From JAGVUD01 sp052033935 (lineage in GTDB: Bacteria > Armatimonadota > UBA5829 > DSUL01): a stretch of 64,000 bases of DNA. Under the pieces are notes generated by a model. The model saw nothing but the letters and a program-made list of their open reading frames with translations. It did not search any database and had not been told where the DNA came from. Each line of letters opens with the position of its first letter. Position 1 is the stretch's first letter. Positions 45,567 to 53,801 of the stretch are shown here, one piece after another. The position numbers were made by a program, and so were the translations under genes. The stretch covers positions 1-64,000 of the forward strand of contig JBPOJE010000025.1 of assembly GCA_052033935.1 (NCBI GenBank), written 5' to 3'.

Positions 45567-48500
45567 CCGGCCTGACCTGACGCCGCCGGTGCGCTCCGGC
45601 TGAAGTACTCGTCAATAGTCAGAGTCGGGAATCCCTCGCCGAGCGCGCGGCTGCGTAGCGCCAGCAGCAGCGCCCGCGCGGTGTCCAGCGAAGTCAGGCA
45701 CGGAATCTGATGCTGTACCGAGGTCTTGCGGATGATGGATCCCTCCTGCTCGATGCGCTTGTCCCTCGAAACGGTGTTGACGAGAAGGTCCACCTCTCTC
45801 GATCGCACCAGGTCCAGCAGGTTCGGCGAGCCCTGGCTGATCTTCTGCACCGCCATGTTCTCGATGCCGCGCTCTTTCAGGTAGGCGCTCGTGCCGCCTG
45901 TCGCATACACCTTGTAGCCGAGTTCCACAAACCCCCGCGCAATCTCGACGGCCTCTTCCTTGTCCGGGTCGGCGGCGGTGAGGATCATCTTGCCCGCCGA
46001 TGGCACGTCCACGCCCGATGCGACCATTGCCTTGTACAGTGCGCGTCCGAAGTCGAAGTCCATGCCCATAATCTCGCCGGTGGACTTCATCTCGGGCCCC
46101 AGCGCGACATCCACTTCCGTCAGCTTGGCGAACGAGAACACCGGCGCCTTGACCGCAAACATCTTTCGGGGCGCCAGCAGCCCTGTGCTGTAGCCCTGCT
46201 CCTTCAGCGTACGGCCGAGCATAATGTTCGTCGCCACCCGCACCATCGGGACGCCGGTGATCTTGGAGAGATATGGTACGGTGCGGCTGGCGCGCGGGTT
46301 CACCTCGAGCACTTGCACGATGTCGTCCTGCATCACGAACTGGATGTTCATCAACCCTTTGACTTCCAACTCGCGCGCGATGTTGATCGCATGCCGCGTA
46401 ATCTGCCCGATGATATCACCGGAGAAGCTGCTGGACGGGCACACCGCCATCGAGTCGCCGGAATGTACGCCCGCGCGCTCGATATGCTCCATAATCTGCG
46501 GAATCAGGCAGTCCTCGCCGTCGCAGATCACATCCACCTCCATCTCCTTGCCGATGATATACTTGTCCACAAGGATGGGGGCTTTCGGCGACACGCTGAC
46601 GACGTAGTTCATATACGCCAGCAGTTCGATGCGGCTGCCGACAATCTCCATCGCGCGTCCGCCCAGCACGTACGACGGCCGCACGAGCACGGGATACCCG
46701 ATCTCTTCCGCCACAGCCACGGCGTCGTCAATCGTCGTGACTGCCCGTCCCGGCGGCTTCGGGACATCCAGCCGCGACAGCATCTTCTCGAAAAGGTTCC
46801 TGTCCTCGGCGGCATCTATGCTCTCGAACGACGACCCGAATATCCGTATGCCCGCCCGGTGGAGCGGCTCGGCAAGGTTGATGGCCGTCTGCCCTCCGAA
46901 CTGAACGATCACACCTTCCGGCTGCTCCTCGTCAATGATGTCCAGGACATCCTCAGGCGTCAGAGGCTCAAAGTAGAGCCGGTCGGACGTGTCGAAGTCC
47001 GTGGAAACCGTCTCGGGGTTGTTGTTGATGATGATGGACTCGTAGCCCGCCTCCTTCAGCGCCCAAACCGAATGCACACTGCAGTAGTCGAACTCAATTC
47101 CCTGCCCGATGCGGATCGGCCCCGAACCGATGACAATGGCACGGGGGCGGCCCGACGGCGGCCTGGTTTCTTCCGAAGCCTCGTCCTCAGTTTCGTAGCA
47201 GGAGTAAAAGTAGGGGGTGACTGCGTCGAACTCGGCCGCGCACGTGTCCACCATCTTGTACGTCGGCTTGATGCCTGCCGCAATCCTTGCCCGCCGCACA
47301 TCAGGCTCGCTGATCTCCGCGAACTCCGCAATGCTCCTGTCCTGGTACCCCGTGGCCTTCAGATCCCGGACGATGTCTCTGCCCTTCAGTGCGTCCGGCG
47401 TGTCTTCCCCCGCGGCGAACGCGCGAATCTCCGCTGCGCTCGCCCGGGCAGCGTTCTCTGCTTTCACAATCCGCTCGATCTTGTGCAGGAACCAGACATC
47501 AATGTTCGAGATCGAGGCGATCTCTTGCACCATCATCCCGCGCCGGAAGGCTTCCGCGATCACAAACAGCCGCTCGTCGGTCGCGGTCTTTAGGGCTTCC
47601 TCAATCTCCATCGGCCCCCAGATCGCTCCGTTCTTGAGAGTCAGTGTGTGGGCGCCGATCTCGAGCGACCGGACGGCCTTCATCAGCGCACCCTCGAACG
47701 TGCGGTCAATGGACATGACCTCGCCCGTCGCCTTCATCTGCGTCCCGATGGCGCGGTTGGCGCTGGTGAACTTGTCAAACGGCCAGCGGGGCACCTTCAC
47801 CACGCAGTAGTCAATCGCCGGCTCAAAACAGGCCAGCGTTTTGCGGGTCACAGCGTTCGGAATCTCGTCCAGGCGTAGCCCGATGGCGATCTTCGACGCG
47901 ACGCGGGCGATGGGGTAGCCCGTGGCCTTCGACGCGAGCGCCGAAGAGCGGCTCACGCGCGGATTGACTTCGATCACGTAGTACTCGTAGCTCTTCGGGT
48001 TGAGCGCGAGTTGCACGTTGCACCCGCCCTCGATGCCGAGCGCCCGGATGATCTTCAGCGAAGCCGAACGCAAGAGCTGATACTCTTTGTCCGAAAGCGT
48101 CTGTGTGGGGGCGACGACGATCGAGTCCCCCGTGTGGATGCCCATCGGGTCGAAGTTCTCCATGCTGCAGACGGTTATCGCGTTGTCCGCGCCGTCCCGC
48201 ATCACTTCGTACTCGATCTCCTTCCAGCCTAGAAGCGACCGCTCCACGAGAATCTGGCTGCGCATCGAAAGCTCCAGACCCCGCTCGCCGATCTCCATAA
48301 GCTCCTGCGGGTTGTGGGCTATACCGCCGCCCGTGCCTCCGAGCGTGTAGGCGGGCCGGATGATCAGCGGCCAGACGTCCCCTTCGGAGATTGTGCGAAG
48401 CTCGTCCATGCTCTCAATGACCCAGCTCTCCGGCACTGGCTCACCGATGTCGCACATCAGCTTCCGGAAGAGTTCCCGGTCCTCGGCCTTCTGTATGGAC

Positions 48501-48862
48501 TCGATCGGCGTGCCGAGCAGCGCCACGTTGTGCTCGTCCAGAACACCCGCTTCCGCCAGTGCGACGGCCAGGTTCAGGCCCGTCTGCCCGCCGAGAGTGG
48601 GGAGCAGCCCGTCCGGCTTCTCCTGCGCGATCACCTGCGAGGCGAACTCCAGCGTCAGCGGCTCGATGTACACCCGGTCCGCGATCTCGGTGTCGGTCAT
48701 GATGGTCGCGGGGTTCGAGTTGATCAGCACAACCTCGCACCCCTCCTCGCGCAGACTCCGGCAGGCTTGCGTGCCCGCGTAGTCGAACTCGGCGGCCTGC
48801 CCGATCACGATCGGGCCGCTGCCGATTACCATCACCTTCTTGATGTCCTGTCGTCTTGGCAA
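45563..48862 (-). CDS. carB: Carbamoyl-phosphate synthase large subunit
   Basis: Makes carbamoyl phosphate from bicarbonate, ammonia (delivered by CarA) and two ATP. The 1099-aa product has both ATP-grasp halves: VIGSGPIVIGQAAEFDYAG with GGQTGLNLAVALAEAGVL, and IGSGPIRIGQGIEFDYCSVH with QFGGQTAINLAEPLHRAG. Metal and ATP segments EVNPRVSRSSALASKATGYP and EVNPRASRTVPYLSKITGVP are intact, and an MGS-like allosteric domain (GYKVYATGGTSAYLKERGI) closes the protein. The start is TTG at 48862 (PRRQDIKKV matches the family N-terminus). It is preceded not by a Shine-Dalgarno site but by GACT/GTCA-rich sequence from the insert that separates it from carA, so its translation initiation looks compromised. 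Confidence 0.95.
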   Translation of the reverse strand: MPRRQDIKKVMVIGSGPIVIGQAAEFDYAGTQACRSLREEGCEVVLINSNPATIMTDTEIADRVYIEPLTLEFASQVIAQEKPDGLLPTLGGQTGLNLAVALAEAGVLDEHNVALLGTPIESIQKAEDRELFRKLMCDIGEPVPESWVIESMDELRTISEGDVWPLIIRPAYTLGGTGGGIAHNPQELMEIGERGLELSMRSQILVERSLLGWKEIEYEVMRDGADNAITVCSMENFDPMGIHTGDSIVVAPTQTLSDKEYQLLRSASLKIIRALGIEGGCNVQLALNPKSYEYYVIEVNPRVSRSSALASKATGYPIARVASKIAIGLRLDEIPNAVTRKTLACFEPAIDYCVVKVPRWPFDKFTSANRAIGTQMKATGEVMSIDRTFEGALMKAVRSLEIGAHTLTLKNGAIWGPMEIEEALKTATDERLFVIAEAFRRGMMVQEIASISNIDVWFLHKIERIVKAENAARASAAEIRAFAAGEDTPDALKGRDIVRDLKATGYQDRSIAEFAEISEPDVRRARIAAGIKPTYKMVDTCAAEFDAVTPYFYSCYETEDEASEETRPPSGRPRAIVIGSGPIRIGQGIEFDYCSVHSVWALKEAGYESIIINNNPETVSTDFDTSDRLYFEPLTPEDVLDIIDEEQPEGVIVQFGGQTAINLAEPLHRAGIRIFGSSFESIDAAEDRNLFEKMLSRLDVPKPPGRAVTTIDDAVAVAEEIGYPVLVRPSYVLGGRAMEIVGSRIELLAYMNYVVSVSPKAPILVDKYIIGKEMEVDVICDGEDCLIPQIMEHIERAGVHSGDSMAVCPSSSFSGDIIGQITRHAINIARELEVKGLMNIQFVMQDDIVQVLEVNPRASRTVPYLSKITGVPMVRVATNIMLGRTLKEQGYSTGLLAPRKMFAVKAPVFSFAKLTEVDVALGPEMKSTGEIMGMDFDFGRALYKAMVASGVDVPSAGKMILTAADPDKEEAVEIARGFVELGYKVYATGGTSAYLKERGIENMAVQKISQGSPNLLDLVRSREVDLLVNTVSRDKRIEQEGSIIRKTSVQHQIPCLTSLDTARALLLALRSRALGEGFPTLTIDEYFSRSAPAASGQAG

Positions 48863-48863
48863 A

Positions 48864-48924
48864 TGTCTGTTAGTCTTTCAGTCAGTCGGTCAGTCAATCA
48901 GTTGGGCGGTCTGTCAGCTAGTCA
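48864..48924. repeat. GTCA-rich tract, carB-side flank of the insert
   Basis: Short imperfect tandem GTCA/GTCT units on the plus strand, including AGTCAGTCGGTCAGTC. A related tract in the opposite orientation (CTGATAGACTGACAGACT) lies at 49501-49518, so the pair reads as an imperfect inverted repeat around the insert. Confidence 0.55.
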
Positions 48925-49000
48925 ACTGTTTAGCCCAGGCAAACCAATGACTCGCGTTTCGATACTCGGTTAGCACTGTGTAGTAGATGGTCTCACTCAT
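48914..49000 (-). CDS. Possible 28-aa small protein within the carA-carB insert
   Basis: ATG (49000), preceded by GGAGA with about 7 nt spacing, opens a 28-codon frame (MSETIYYTVLTEYRNASHW and on) that ends inside the GTCA-rich tract. I recognise no family. The good ribosome-binding site is the only support, and it could equally be a remnant of a longer gene. Confidence 0.3.
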   Translation of the reverse strand: MSETIYYTVLTEYRNASHWFAWAKQLTS

Positions 49001-49050
49001 GATTCGATCTCCGAGACTCCAGTCTTGCCTCTTGATCTGACGGAAAACCC

Positions 49051-49447
49051 TCAATCCTGCGAGGTGGTGTTGCCGCGACCGCGTTGGGGCGACAGGCTGC
49101 TCGCGCTTTCCTTCAAAGACCGCACCAGCGTGCCTATCATCCGTTTCACCTCTTGCACATGTTTCTCCAGGACATCGTGACTATGCTTCTCTATGTACCC
49201 AAGTTCAAGACACAGCAGCAGTTGGTATTCCAGTTCGCTGGCCGAGCCAGCGGCAATCTGCAAGAAGCGCGCCAGTTCCCGGTCCCCGGACCTGCCGCAG
49301 CCCTCGGCAATGTTCGACGGGATCGACGCGGCGCATCGCCGAAGCTGAGATGTCAATCCAAAGGCTTCAGCTTTTTGTCACCTCGTAGATGGCCACTGCC
49401 AGCCTGTGAGCCTTCTCCCATACTTTCAGATTGCGGAAATCCTGCAT
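49051..49447 (-). pseudogene. Decayed four-helix-bundle (S23-type) protein gene
   Basis: ATG at 49447 starts MQDFRNLKVWEKAHRLAV, the classic N-terminus of the four-helix-bundle family also encoded in 23S rRNA intervening sequences. After VTKS the frame hits TGA (49367-49369). The family sequence resumes in another frame as AFGLTSQLRRCAASIPSN and continues with IAEGCGRSGDRELARFL to the stop at 49051. Family members have a few extra residues (FPxEE) at the break, so a deletion of about 8 nt fits. The gene sits between carA and carB, where no gene is expected, inside a segment bounded by GTCA/GACT tracts. The protein's function is unknown even when intact. Confidence 0.8.
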
Positions 49448-49492
49448 TCAAACTAACTCGCAGCCGGCTTCCGGCTCTCACCCATTGCCCGC

Positions 49493-49519
49493 CTGATCCA
49501 CTGATAGACTGACAGACTC
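49493..49519. repeat. GACT-rich tract, carA-side flank of the insert
   Basis: CTGATAGACTGACAGACT (49501-49518) and adjacent CTGATCCA, 10 nt past the carA stop. Its reverse complement resembles GTCTGTCAG at 48910-48918, giving imperfect terminal inverted repeats for the insert. Confidence 0.5.
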
Positions 49520-49528
49520 CCACGGGCG

Positions 49529-50608
49529 CTATCCCACCATGCTCTGCACAAAATGGTGGAACAGGAATCCCGAATCCACCGGCCCGGGCGAGGCCTCCGG
49601 GTGATACTGGATCGAGAAGACGGGCCGCTCCTTGTGCCGCAGTCCCTCAACCGTCCCGTCGTTCATGTTGATCTGGGATACTTCCAGCGGACCGTCCGTC
49701 AGTCCGTCCGGGTCGAGCGCGTAGCCGTGGTTCTGGCTCGTAATGTGCACGCGGCCGGTGGCCAGTTCCTTGACCGGGTGGTTGCCGCCCCTGTGCCCGA
49801 ACTTGAGCTTGAACGTCTTCGCTCCGTACGCCTGTCCGAGTAACTGATGCCCCAGGCAGATCCCGAGCAGCGGCTTCGCCTCCGCCAGCTTACGCACTTC
49901 AGCAGCGATGTCCCGCAGCCTCTCAGGGTTGCCGGGCCCCGGCGACACCATGACCCCGTCAGGGCCGCGTTCCAGAATCTCCTCCGCGCGGGTGGAGCAG
50001 GGCCACACCGTCACTTCGCACCCGAGCTTCGTCATCTCGCGCATGATGTTGCGCTTCACCCCGCAGTCAATCAGCGAGACGCGCCTGCGTATCCTGTCCT
50101 CGTCAATCGGCCAGACGTACGGCCGGGGAGTGCTGACCCTCTGGACGAAGTCTATCTCCGAGTAGTTCGCGGCCTTGCGTACCGTTTCGACCAGCTCGTC
50201 CGCCGCAAGTTCCGTCGAAATCGCGCCCATCATCGCGCCGCGCACCCGTATGTGCCGCGTAATCGCCCGCGTGTCCACCTCCGACATCGCGACGACGCTG
50301 TTCGCCCGAAGATACTCGGTGAGTGTGCCCGTGCTGCGCCAGTTGCTGGGAGCGTCGCACAGATTGCGGATGATGAACCCTGCCACCTGCACCTTGTCCG
50401 ACTCGACGTCCTCCTGGTTGATGCCGTAGTTTCCGATCAGCGGATAGGTCAGTGTCAGAAGGTGTCCCGCGCAGGATGGGTCTGTCAGCATCTCCTGATA
50501 TCCGGTCATGGCCGTCGAGAACACGACCTCGCCGACGCTTGTCCCGGCCATGCCGATGGACTCGCCTTCGAATACCGTCCCGTCCTCAATAGCGAGAATT
50601 GCTTTCAC
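49529..50608 (-). CDS. carA: Carbamoyl-phosphate synthase small (glutaminase) subunit
   Basis: Hydrolyses glutamine to feed ammonia to CarB. The 359-aa product has the CarA N-domain (VFSTAMTGYQEMLTDPS) and a class I glutaminase domain with Cys251 in GICLGHQ, His336 and Glu338 in QYHPEASPGP. GTG at 50608 is chosen because KAILAIEDGTVFEGESIG is the standard N-terminus and AAAGGA lies ahead; the longer in-frame extension overlaps pyrC out of frame. It starts 38 nt after pyrC, but unlike the rest of the operon it is separated from its partner carB by a 666-nt insert. Confidence 0.95.
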   Translation of the reverse strand: MKAILAIEDGTVFEGESIGMAGTSVGEVVFSTAMTGYQEMLTDPSCAGHLLTLTYPLIGNYGINQEDVESDKVQVAGFIIRNLCDAPSNWRSTGTLTEYLRANSVVAMSEVDTRAITRHIRVRGAMMGAISTELAADELVETVRKAANYSEIDFVQRVSTPRPYVWPIDEDRIRRRVSLIDCGVKRNIMREMTKLGCEVTVWPCSTRAEEILERGPDGVMVSPGPGNPERLRDIAAEVRKLAEAKPLLGICLGHQLLGQAYGAKTFKLKFGHRGGNHPVKELATGRVHITSQNHGYALDPDGLTDGPLEVSQINMNDGTVEGLRHKERPVFSIQYHPEASPGPVDSGFLFHHFVQSMVG

Positions 50609-50646
50609 TTGCGATCCTTTCCGCCATGCGCGGATTCCTGCGCCGC

Positions 50647-51942
50647 CTATCTGCCGCTGTCTTCGTAAACGATCTTCCCCCGGACGATGGTGGCAACCGC
50701 CCTGCCGGTCAGTTCCCAACCCGCAAATGCGGTGTTGCGCGAGCGCGAGCGCATCTTTGTGGGGTCCACCACCCATTTCACCGCCGGATCAATTATCGTG
50801 ATGTCCGCCGGGGCCCCTGCCTCAAGACGCCCTCCGGGCAAATCCAGAATTCTCGCCGCCGCGGCGCTCATCTTCCCGATCGCATCCCGCAGGCTCAGCA
50901 CGCCAGCCTGCACCAGATGCGTCAGCACAAGCCCGAGCGCCGTTTCCAGCCCCGTCATCCCGAATGCCGCCGCCTGGAACTCACACTCTTTCTCGTTGGC
51001 GGCGTGCGGAGCGTGATCGGTGGCAATGGCGTCTATCGTGCCGTCCGCCAGCCCGGCCTTCACCGCATCCTGGCAGGCCTTTGTTCTGAGCGGCGGGTTG
51101 CACTTGGCAAGCGTGTTGTAGCCGCGAACGTCTTCGTCCGTCAGGCAGAAGTACTGCGGGCAGGTCTCGCAGGTCACTGTTGTTCCCCGTGCCTTTGCCT
51201 GCCGTACCAGCTCGATTGCCTTCTCCGACGATATGTGCTGAATGTGCAGTCGGCAGCCGGTCAGCTCGGCAATCTCGATGTTGCGGGCAACCTGCAGGTC
51301 TTCCGCTGTTTTCGGCATGCCTTTCAGGCCCATAACGGTGGATGTGAGCCCCTCGTTCATCACCCCGCCCTTTGTGAGCGCCTTGTCCTCACAGTGGGTT
51401 AGAAGGGGCAGGTCGAACGTCCGGCAGTACTCCATCACCCGGCGCGTCATCTCGGCGGACTGAAGCGGGAAGGCATCGTCGGTCACGGCAACGGCGCCCG
51501 CGTCCTTCGCGTCCGCGATTTCCGACATTTCGGTGTTCTCGTTGCCGCGCGTCGCCGCAACCGCTGGATACACGCGGACGGGGCTGGTCTCCCGCGCACG
51601 CCTGGCCACGAACTCCACGGTTGCCCGGTTATCTGTCGCGGGGAGTGTGTTCGGCATCGGAACCACCGCGGTGAAGCCTCCCGCTGCCGCCGCCCTGCCG
51701 CCTGTCTCGATCGTCTCCTTGTATTCGTGTCCGGGTTCCCTCAGATGCACGTGCATATCCACAAGTCCCGGCGTCACAATCAGCCCGTGAGCGTCGAATA
51801 TCCGATCATCCGCCTGTGCCATGCCTGCCGGGAGACGATCCCCACACCATGCGATAAGGCCGTCCTCAATGAGAATGTCGCCCGTCCGGTCACATCCGGC
51901 CACCGGGTCAAGAATCCGTCCGCCCTCAATTCGCAGCCGCAT
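50647..51942 (-). CDS. pyrC: Dihydroorotase (type I)
   Basis: Cyclises carbamoyl aspartate to dihydroorotate. The 431-aa amidohydrolase has zinc ligands His64 and His66 in VDMHVHLREPGHE, the following TGGRAAAAGGFTAVVPMPNT, a HCEDKAL strand, HISSEKAIELV and the catalytic Asp in ATDHAPH. ATG at 51942 with GGGAGG about 8 nt ahead is chosen; it overlaps the pyrB end by 17 nt. A normal-looking active enzyme within the pyr operon. Confidence 0.95.
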   Translation of the reverse strand: MRLRIEGGRILDPVAGCDRTGDILIEDGLIAWCGDRLPAGMAQADDRIFDAHGLIVTPGLVDMHVHLREPGHEYKETIETGGRAAAAGGFTAVVPMPNTLPATDNRATVEFVARRARETSPVRVYPAVAATRGNENTEMSEIADAKDAGAVAVTDDAFPLQSAEMTRRVMEYCRTFDLPLLTHCEDKALTKGGVMNEGLTSTVMGLKGMPKTAEDLQVARNIEIAELTGCRLHIQHISSEKAIELVRQAKARGTTVTCETCPQYFCLTDEDVRGYNTLAKCNPPLRTKACQDAVKAGLADGTIDAIATDHAPHAANEKECEFQAAAFGMTGLETALGLVLTHLVQAGVLSLRDAIGKMSAAAARILDLPGGRLEAGAPADITIIDPAVKWVVDPTKMRSRSRNTAFAGWELTGRAVATIVRGKIVYEDSGR

Positions 51943-52864
51943 CTGTTGAACCTCCCAGCAGAAGGTAAAGCAGCGCCATCCGCACCGCAACGCCGTTTGT
52001 CACCTGCTCGGTGACGACCGAGAACTCTCCATCCGCGACGTCGGGTGCTATCTCGACGCCCCTGTTCATCGGGCCGGGGTGCATCACGAGCACATCGGGT
52101 TGAGCTTCGCGCAGCACGTTGCTGTTGACCCCGAACTTCTGCGCGTACTCCCGTAGTGACGGGAAAAGCCCCGCCTCCTGCCGTTCGAGCTGAATCCTCA
52201 GCACGTTCACGACATCGCACCCTCGTATGCCGGAGCGAAGATCGGTGTGCGCCTCCACCGGAAGCTGCCTTATCTCAGCAGGTAGCAGCGTCTCCGGCCC
52301 CACGATGCGCACCGTTGCCCCCAGCTTTGTGAGACCCCAGATGTTCGAGCGCGCCACGCGGCTGTGAGCGATGTCGCCGACGATCGCAACCGTCAGCCCC
52401 ACGATGCCGCCCTTGTGCTGCATGATCGTCAGCATGTCGAGCAGCGCCTGCGTCGGATGCTCGTGCGCCCCGTCTCCGGCGTTGATGACGTGCGCTCCTG
52501 TCAGGCTCGCCGTGAACTGCGCCGCGCCGCTCGCCGAGTGCCGGATCACGAACACGTCCGGCTTCATTGCGTCGAGCGTCAGTATCGTGTCCTTCAGCGA
52601 CTCGCCCTTCCGCAGGCTGGATATGGATGCGGCAAAACCCGAGACATCCGCGGAGAGGATCTTCGCGGCCATCTCGAAGGACACCCGCGTCCGCGTGCTG
52701 TTCTCGAAGAACATCGTGACGACGGATTTGCCCCTCAACGTAGGGACTTTCTTGATGTCACGCGAGAGAATCTCCTTCATATCCGACGCCCTGTCGAGAA
52801 TCAGGAGAATCTCCTCGCTGCTCATTTCCTGAAGCCCGAGAACATCCTTGCGCGTCAGGTTCAC
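51926..52864 (-). CDS. pyrB: Aspartate carbamoyltransferase catalytic subunit
   Basis: Condenses carbamoyl phosphate with aspartate. The 312-aa product has the carbamoyl-phosphate loop FFENSTRTRVSFE, the AASISSLRKGESLKDT loop, HPTQALLDMLTI and VMHPGPMNRGVEI. GTG at 52864 overlaps the pyrR stop (GTGA) and has GAGGGAG ahead. No pyrI regulatory subunit is nearby, so feedback by nucleotides through PyrI is not expected; control is more likely by PyrR attenuation. Confidence 0.96.
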   Translation of the reverse strand: MNLTRKDVLGLQEMSSEEILLILDRASDMKEILSRDIKKVPTLRGKSVVTMFFENSTRTRVSFEMAAKILSADVSGFAASISSLRKGESLKDTILTLDAMKPDVFVIRHSASGAAQFTASLTGAHVINAGDGAHEHPTQALLDMLTIMQHKGGIVGLTVAIVGDIAHSRVARSNIWGLTKLGATVRIVGPETLLPAEIRQLPVEAHTDLRSGIRGCDVVNVLRIQLERQEAGLFPSLREYAQKFGVNSNVLREAQPDVLVMHPGPMNRGVEIAPDVADGEFSVVTEQVTNGVAVRMALLYLLLGGSTDAAAN

Positions 52865-53418
52865 TTCGCTCCCTCCTCAGCTACAGGCTTCTGAATGCAG
52901 ACCCGGTCGTCTCCCGGAGTCTCGCCTACCGTCACCAGCACTTCCTCGCGCCTCGATGTCGGCAGGTTCTTGCCGACATAGTCCGGCCGTACAGGAAGCT
53001 CCCTGTGCCCACGGTCCACCAGCACGGCAAGCTGAATGGATGACGGCCGCCCGAAGTCCACGAGCGCTTCCAGTGCGCTGCGTGCCGTTCGGCCCGTGAA
53101 CATCACGTCGTCAACCAGGATAACCGTGCGTCCTGTGAGAGAGTGGGGGATGTCCGTGGGATTCACCGCGGCGGTGCGGGAGCCGTAGTCGTCGCGATAA
53201 AGAGAAATGTCGAGGGTTCCGAAGGGCAACTCCGCGCCCTCTATGGCCTGAATAGCCTGGCGGATTCGAAGCGCGAGAGGAACGCCCTTCCTCTGAATAC
53301 CGATGATCACGAGTCCCGCCGCGCCGTGATTGCGCTCGATGATCTCATGCGAAATTCTGGCAATGGCGCGCCGGATTTCATCCGCGTCCATCACCTGGTT
53401 GATCTCGTCAACGGCCAT
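52861..53418 (-). CDS. pyrR: PyrR pyrimidine operon regulator / uracil phosphoribosyltransferase
   Basis: RNA-binding attenuation protein that also has a uracil phosphoribosyltransferase fold. The 185-aa product has the PRPP-binding loop VILVDDVMFTGRTARSALEA, the IGIQRKGVPLA loop and LYRDDYG, all standard for PyrR. ATG at 53418 follows GGAGGG with about 8 nt spacing; the longer in-frame extension is leader RNA containing the attenuator. With UMP bound it should hold the PyrR loop (53563-53594) and favour the terminator (53466-53496), lowering the whole pyr operon. This is known for Bacillus and is inferred here from the conserved site. Confidence 0.95.
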   Translation of the reverse strand: MAVDEINQVMDADEIRRAIARISHEIIERNHGAAGLVIIGIQRKGVPLALRIRQAIQAIEGAELPFGTLDISLYRDDYGSRTAAVNPTDIPHSLTGRTVILVDDVMFTGRTARSALEALVDFGRPSSIQLAVLVDRGHRELPVRPDYVGKNLPTSRREEVLVTVGETPGDDRVCIQKPVAEEGAK

Positions 53419-53465
53419 CTGGCGACCCTCCGTCGCGTGTCGCGTGCCCGCATTCCGGCGGGCAC

Positions 53466-53496
53466 AAAAAAGCCTCCCTGCGAAACGCAAGGCGGC
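53466..53496 (-). terminator. Attenuator terminator of the pyr leader
   Basis: On the minus strand GCCGCCTTGCG pairs with CGCAGGGAGGC (one mismatch, one G-U) around TTT, followed by six T. It lies between the PyrR loop and the pyrR start codon, as expected for a transcription attenuator. Confidence 0.88.
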
Positions 53497-53562
53497 CTGT
53501 GCGGTGCGCCGGGAGCCGCGTGCCTGCTCCTTCAACCGGCGCTGTCTGTATCCGTACCGTCT

Positions 53563-53594
53563 CCCTTGCTAGCCTCGCAGGACTAACTTAAAGG
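53563..53594 (-). promoter_or_regulatory. PyrR-binding loop (anti-antiterminator)
   Basis: The RNA reads AGUCCUGCGAGGCU at 53584-53571, a full match to the ARUCCNGNGAGGYU consensus known from Bacillus. It is held in a bulged hairpin: CCUUU (53594-53590) pairs with AAGGG (53567-53563), an AAG bulge follows, and UUAG (53586-53583) pairs with CUAG (53572-53569). Confidence 0.9.
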
Positions 53595-53658
53595 CGATGT
53601 CCCGGGCACTCCCGGAACGAGCGCGGCCAACCGTCCGCGCTCCATCCAAACCACCGGG

Positions 53659-53687
53659 ATTGTAGTCAACGCTCCGCGCCCTGTCAA
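53659..53687 (-). promoter_or_regulatory. Promoter of the pyrimidine operon
   Basis: Minus-strand TTGACA (53687-53682), 17-nt spacer, TACAAT (53664-53659). The predicted start is near 53652, giving a leader of about 230 nt with the PyrR loop and terminator. The divergent L,D-transpeptidase gene uses the other side of the same intergenic region; no clear promoter was seen for it. Confidence 0.85.
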
Positions 53688-53801
53688 CGGAATCGGCACC
53701 TTTTAGGTATGATTTCTGCTGCGGCAGGAACCCTGCGCGGGTATTCGGGTATTCTTAACTCATGGGCCGCCTGCGAGCGGCCATCAGATTTCCAGAGACC
53801 A

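Noticed and set aside
49051..49356. Intact 101-aa four-helix-bundle protein starting at the TTG at 49356
   Set aside because: The conserved first helix (NLKVWEKAHRLA) lies upstream in another frame, so the 101-aa frame is a truncated remnant.
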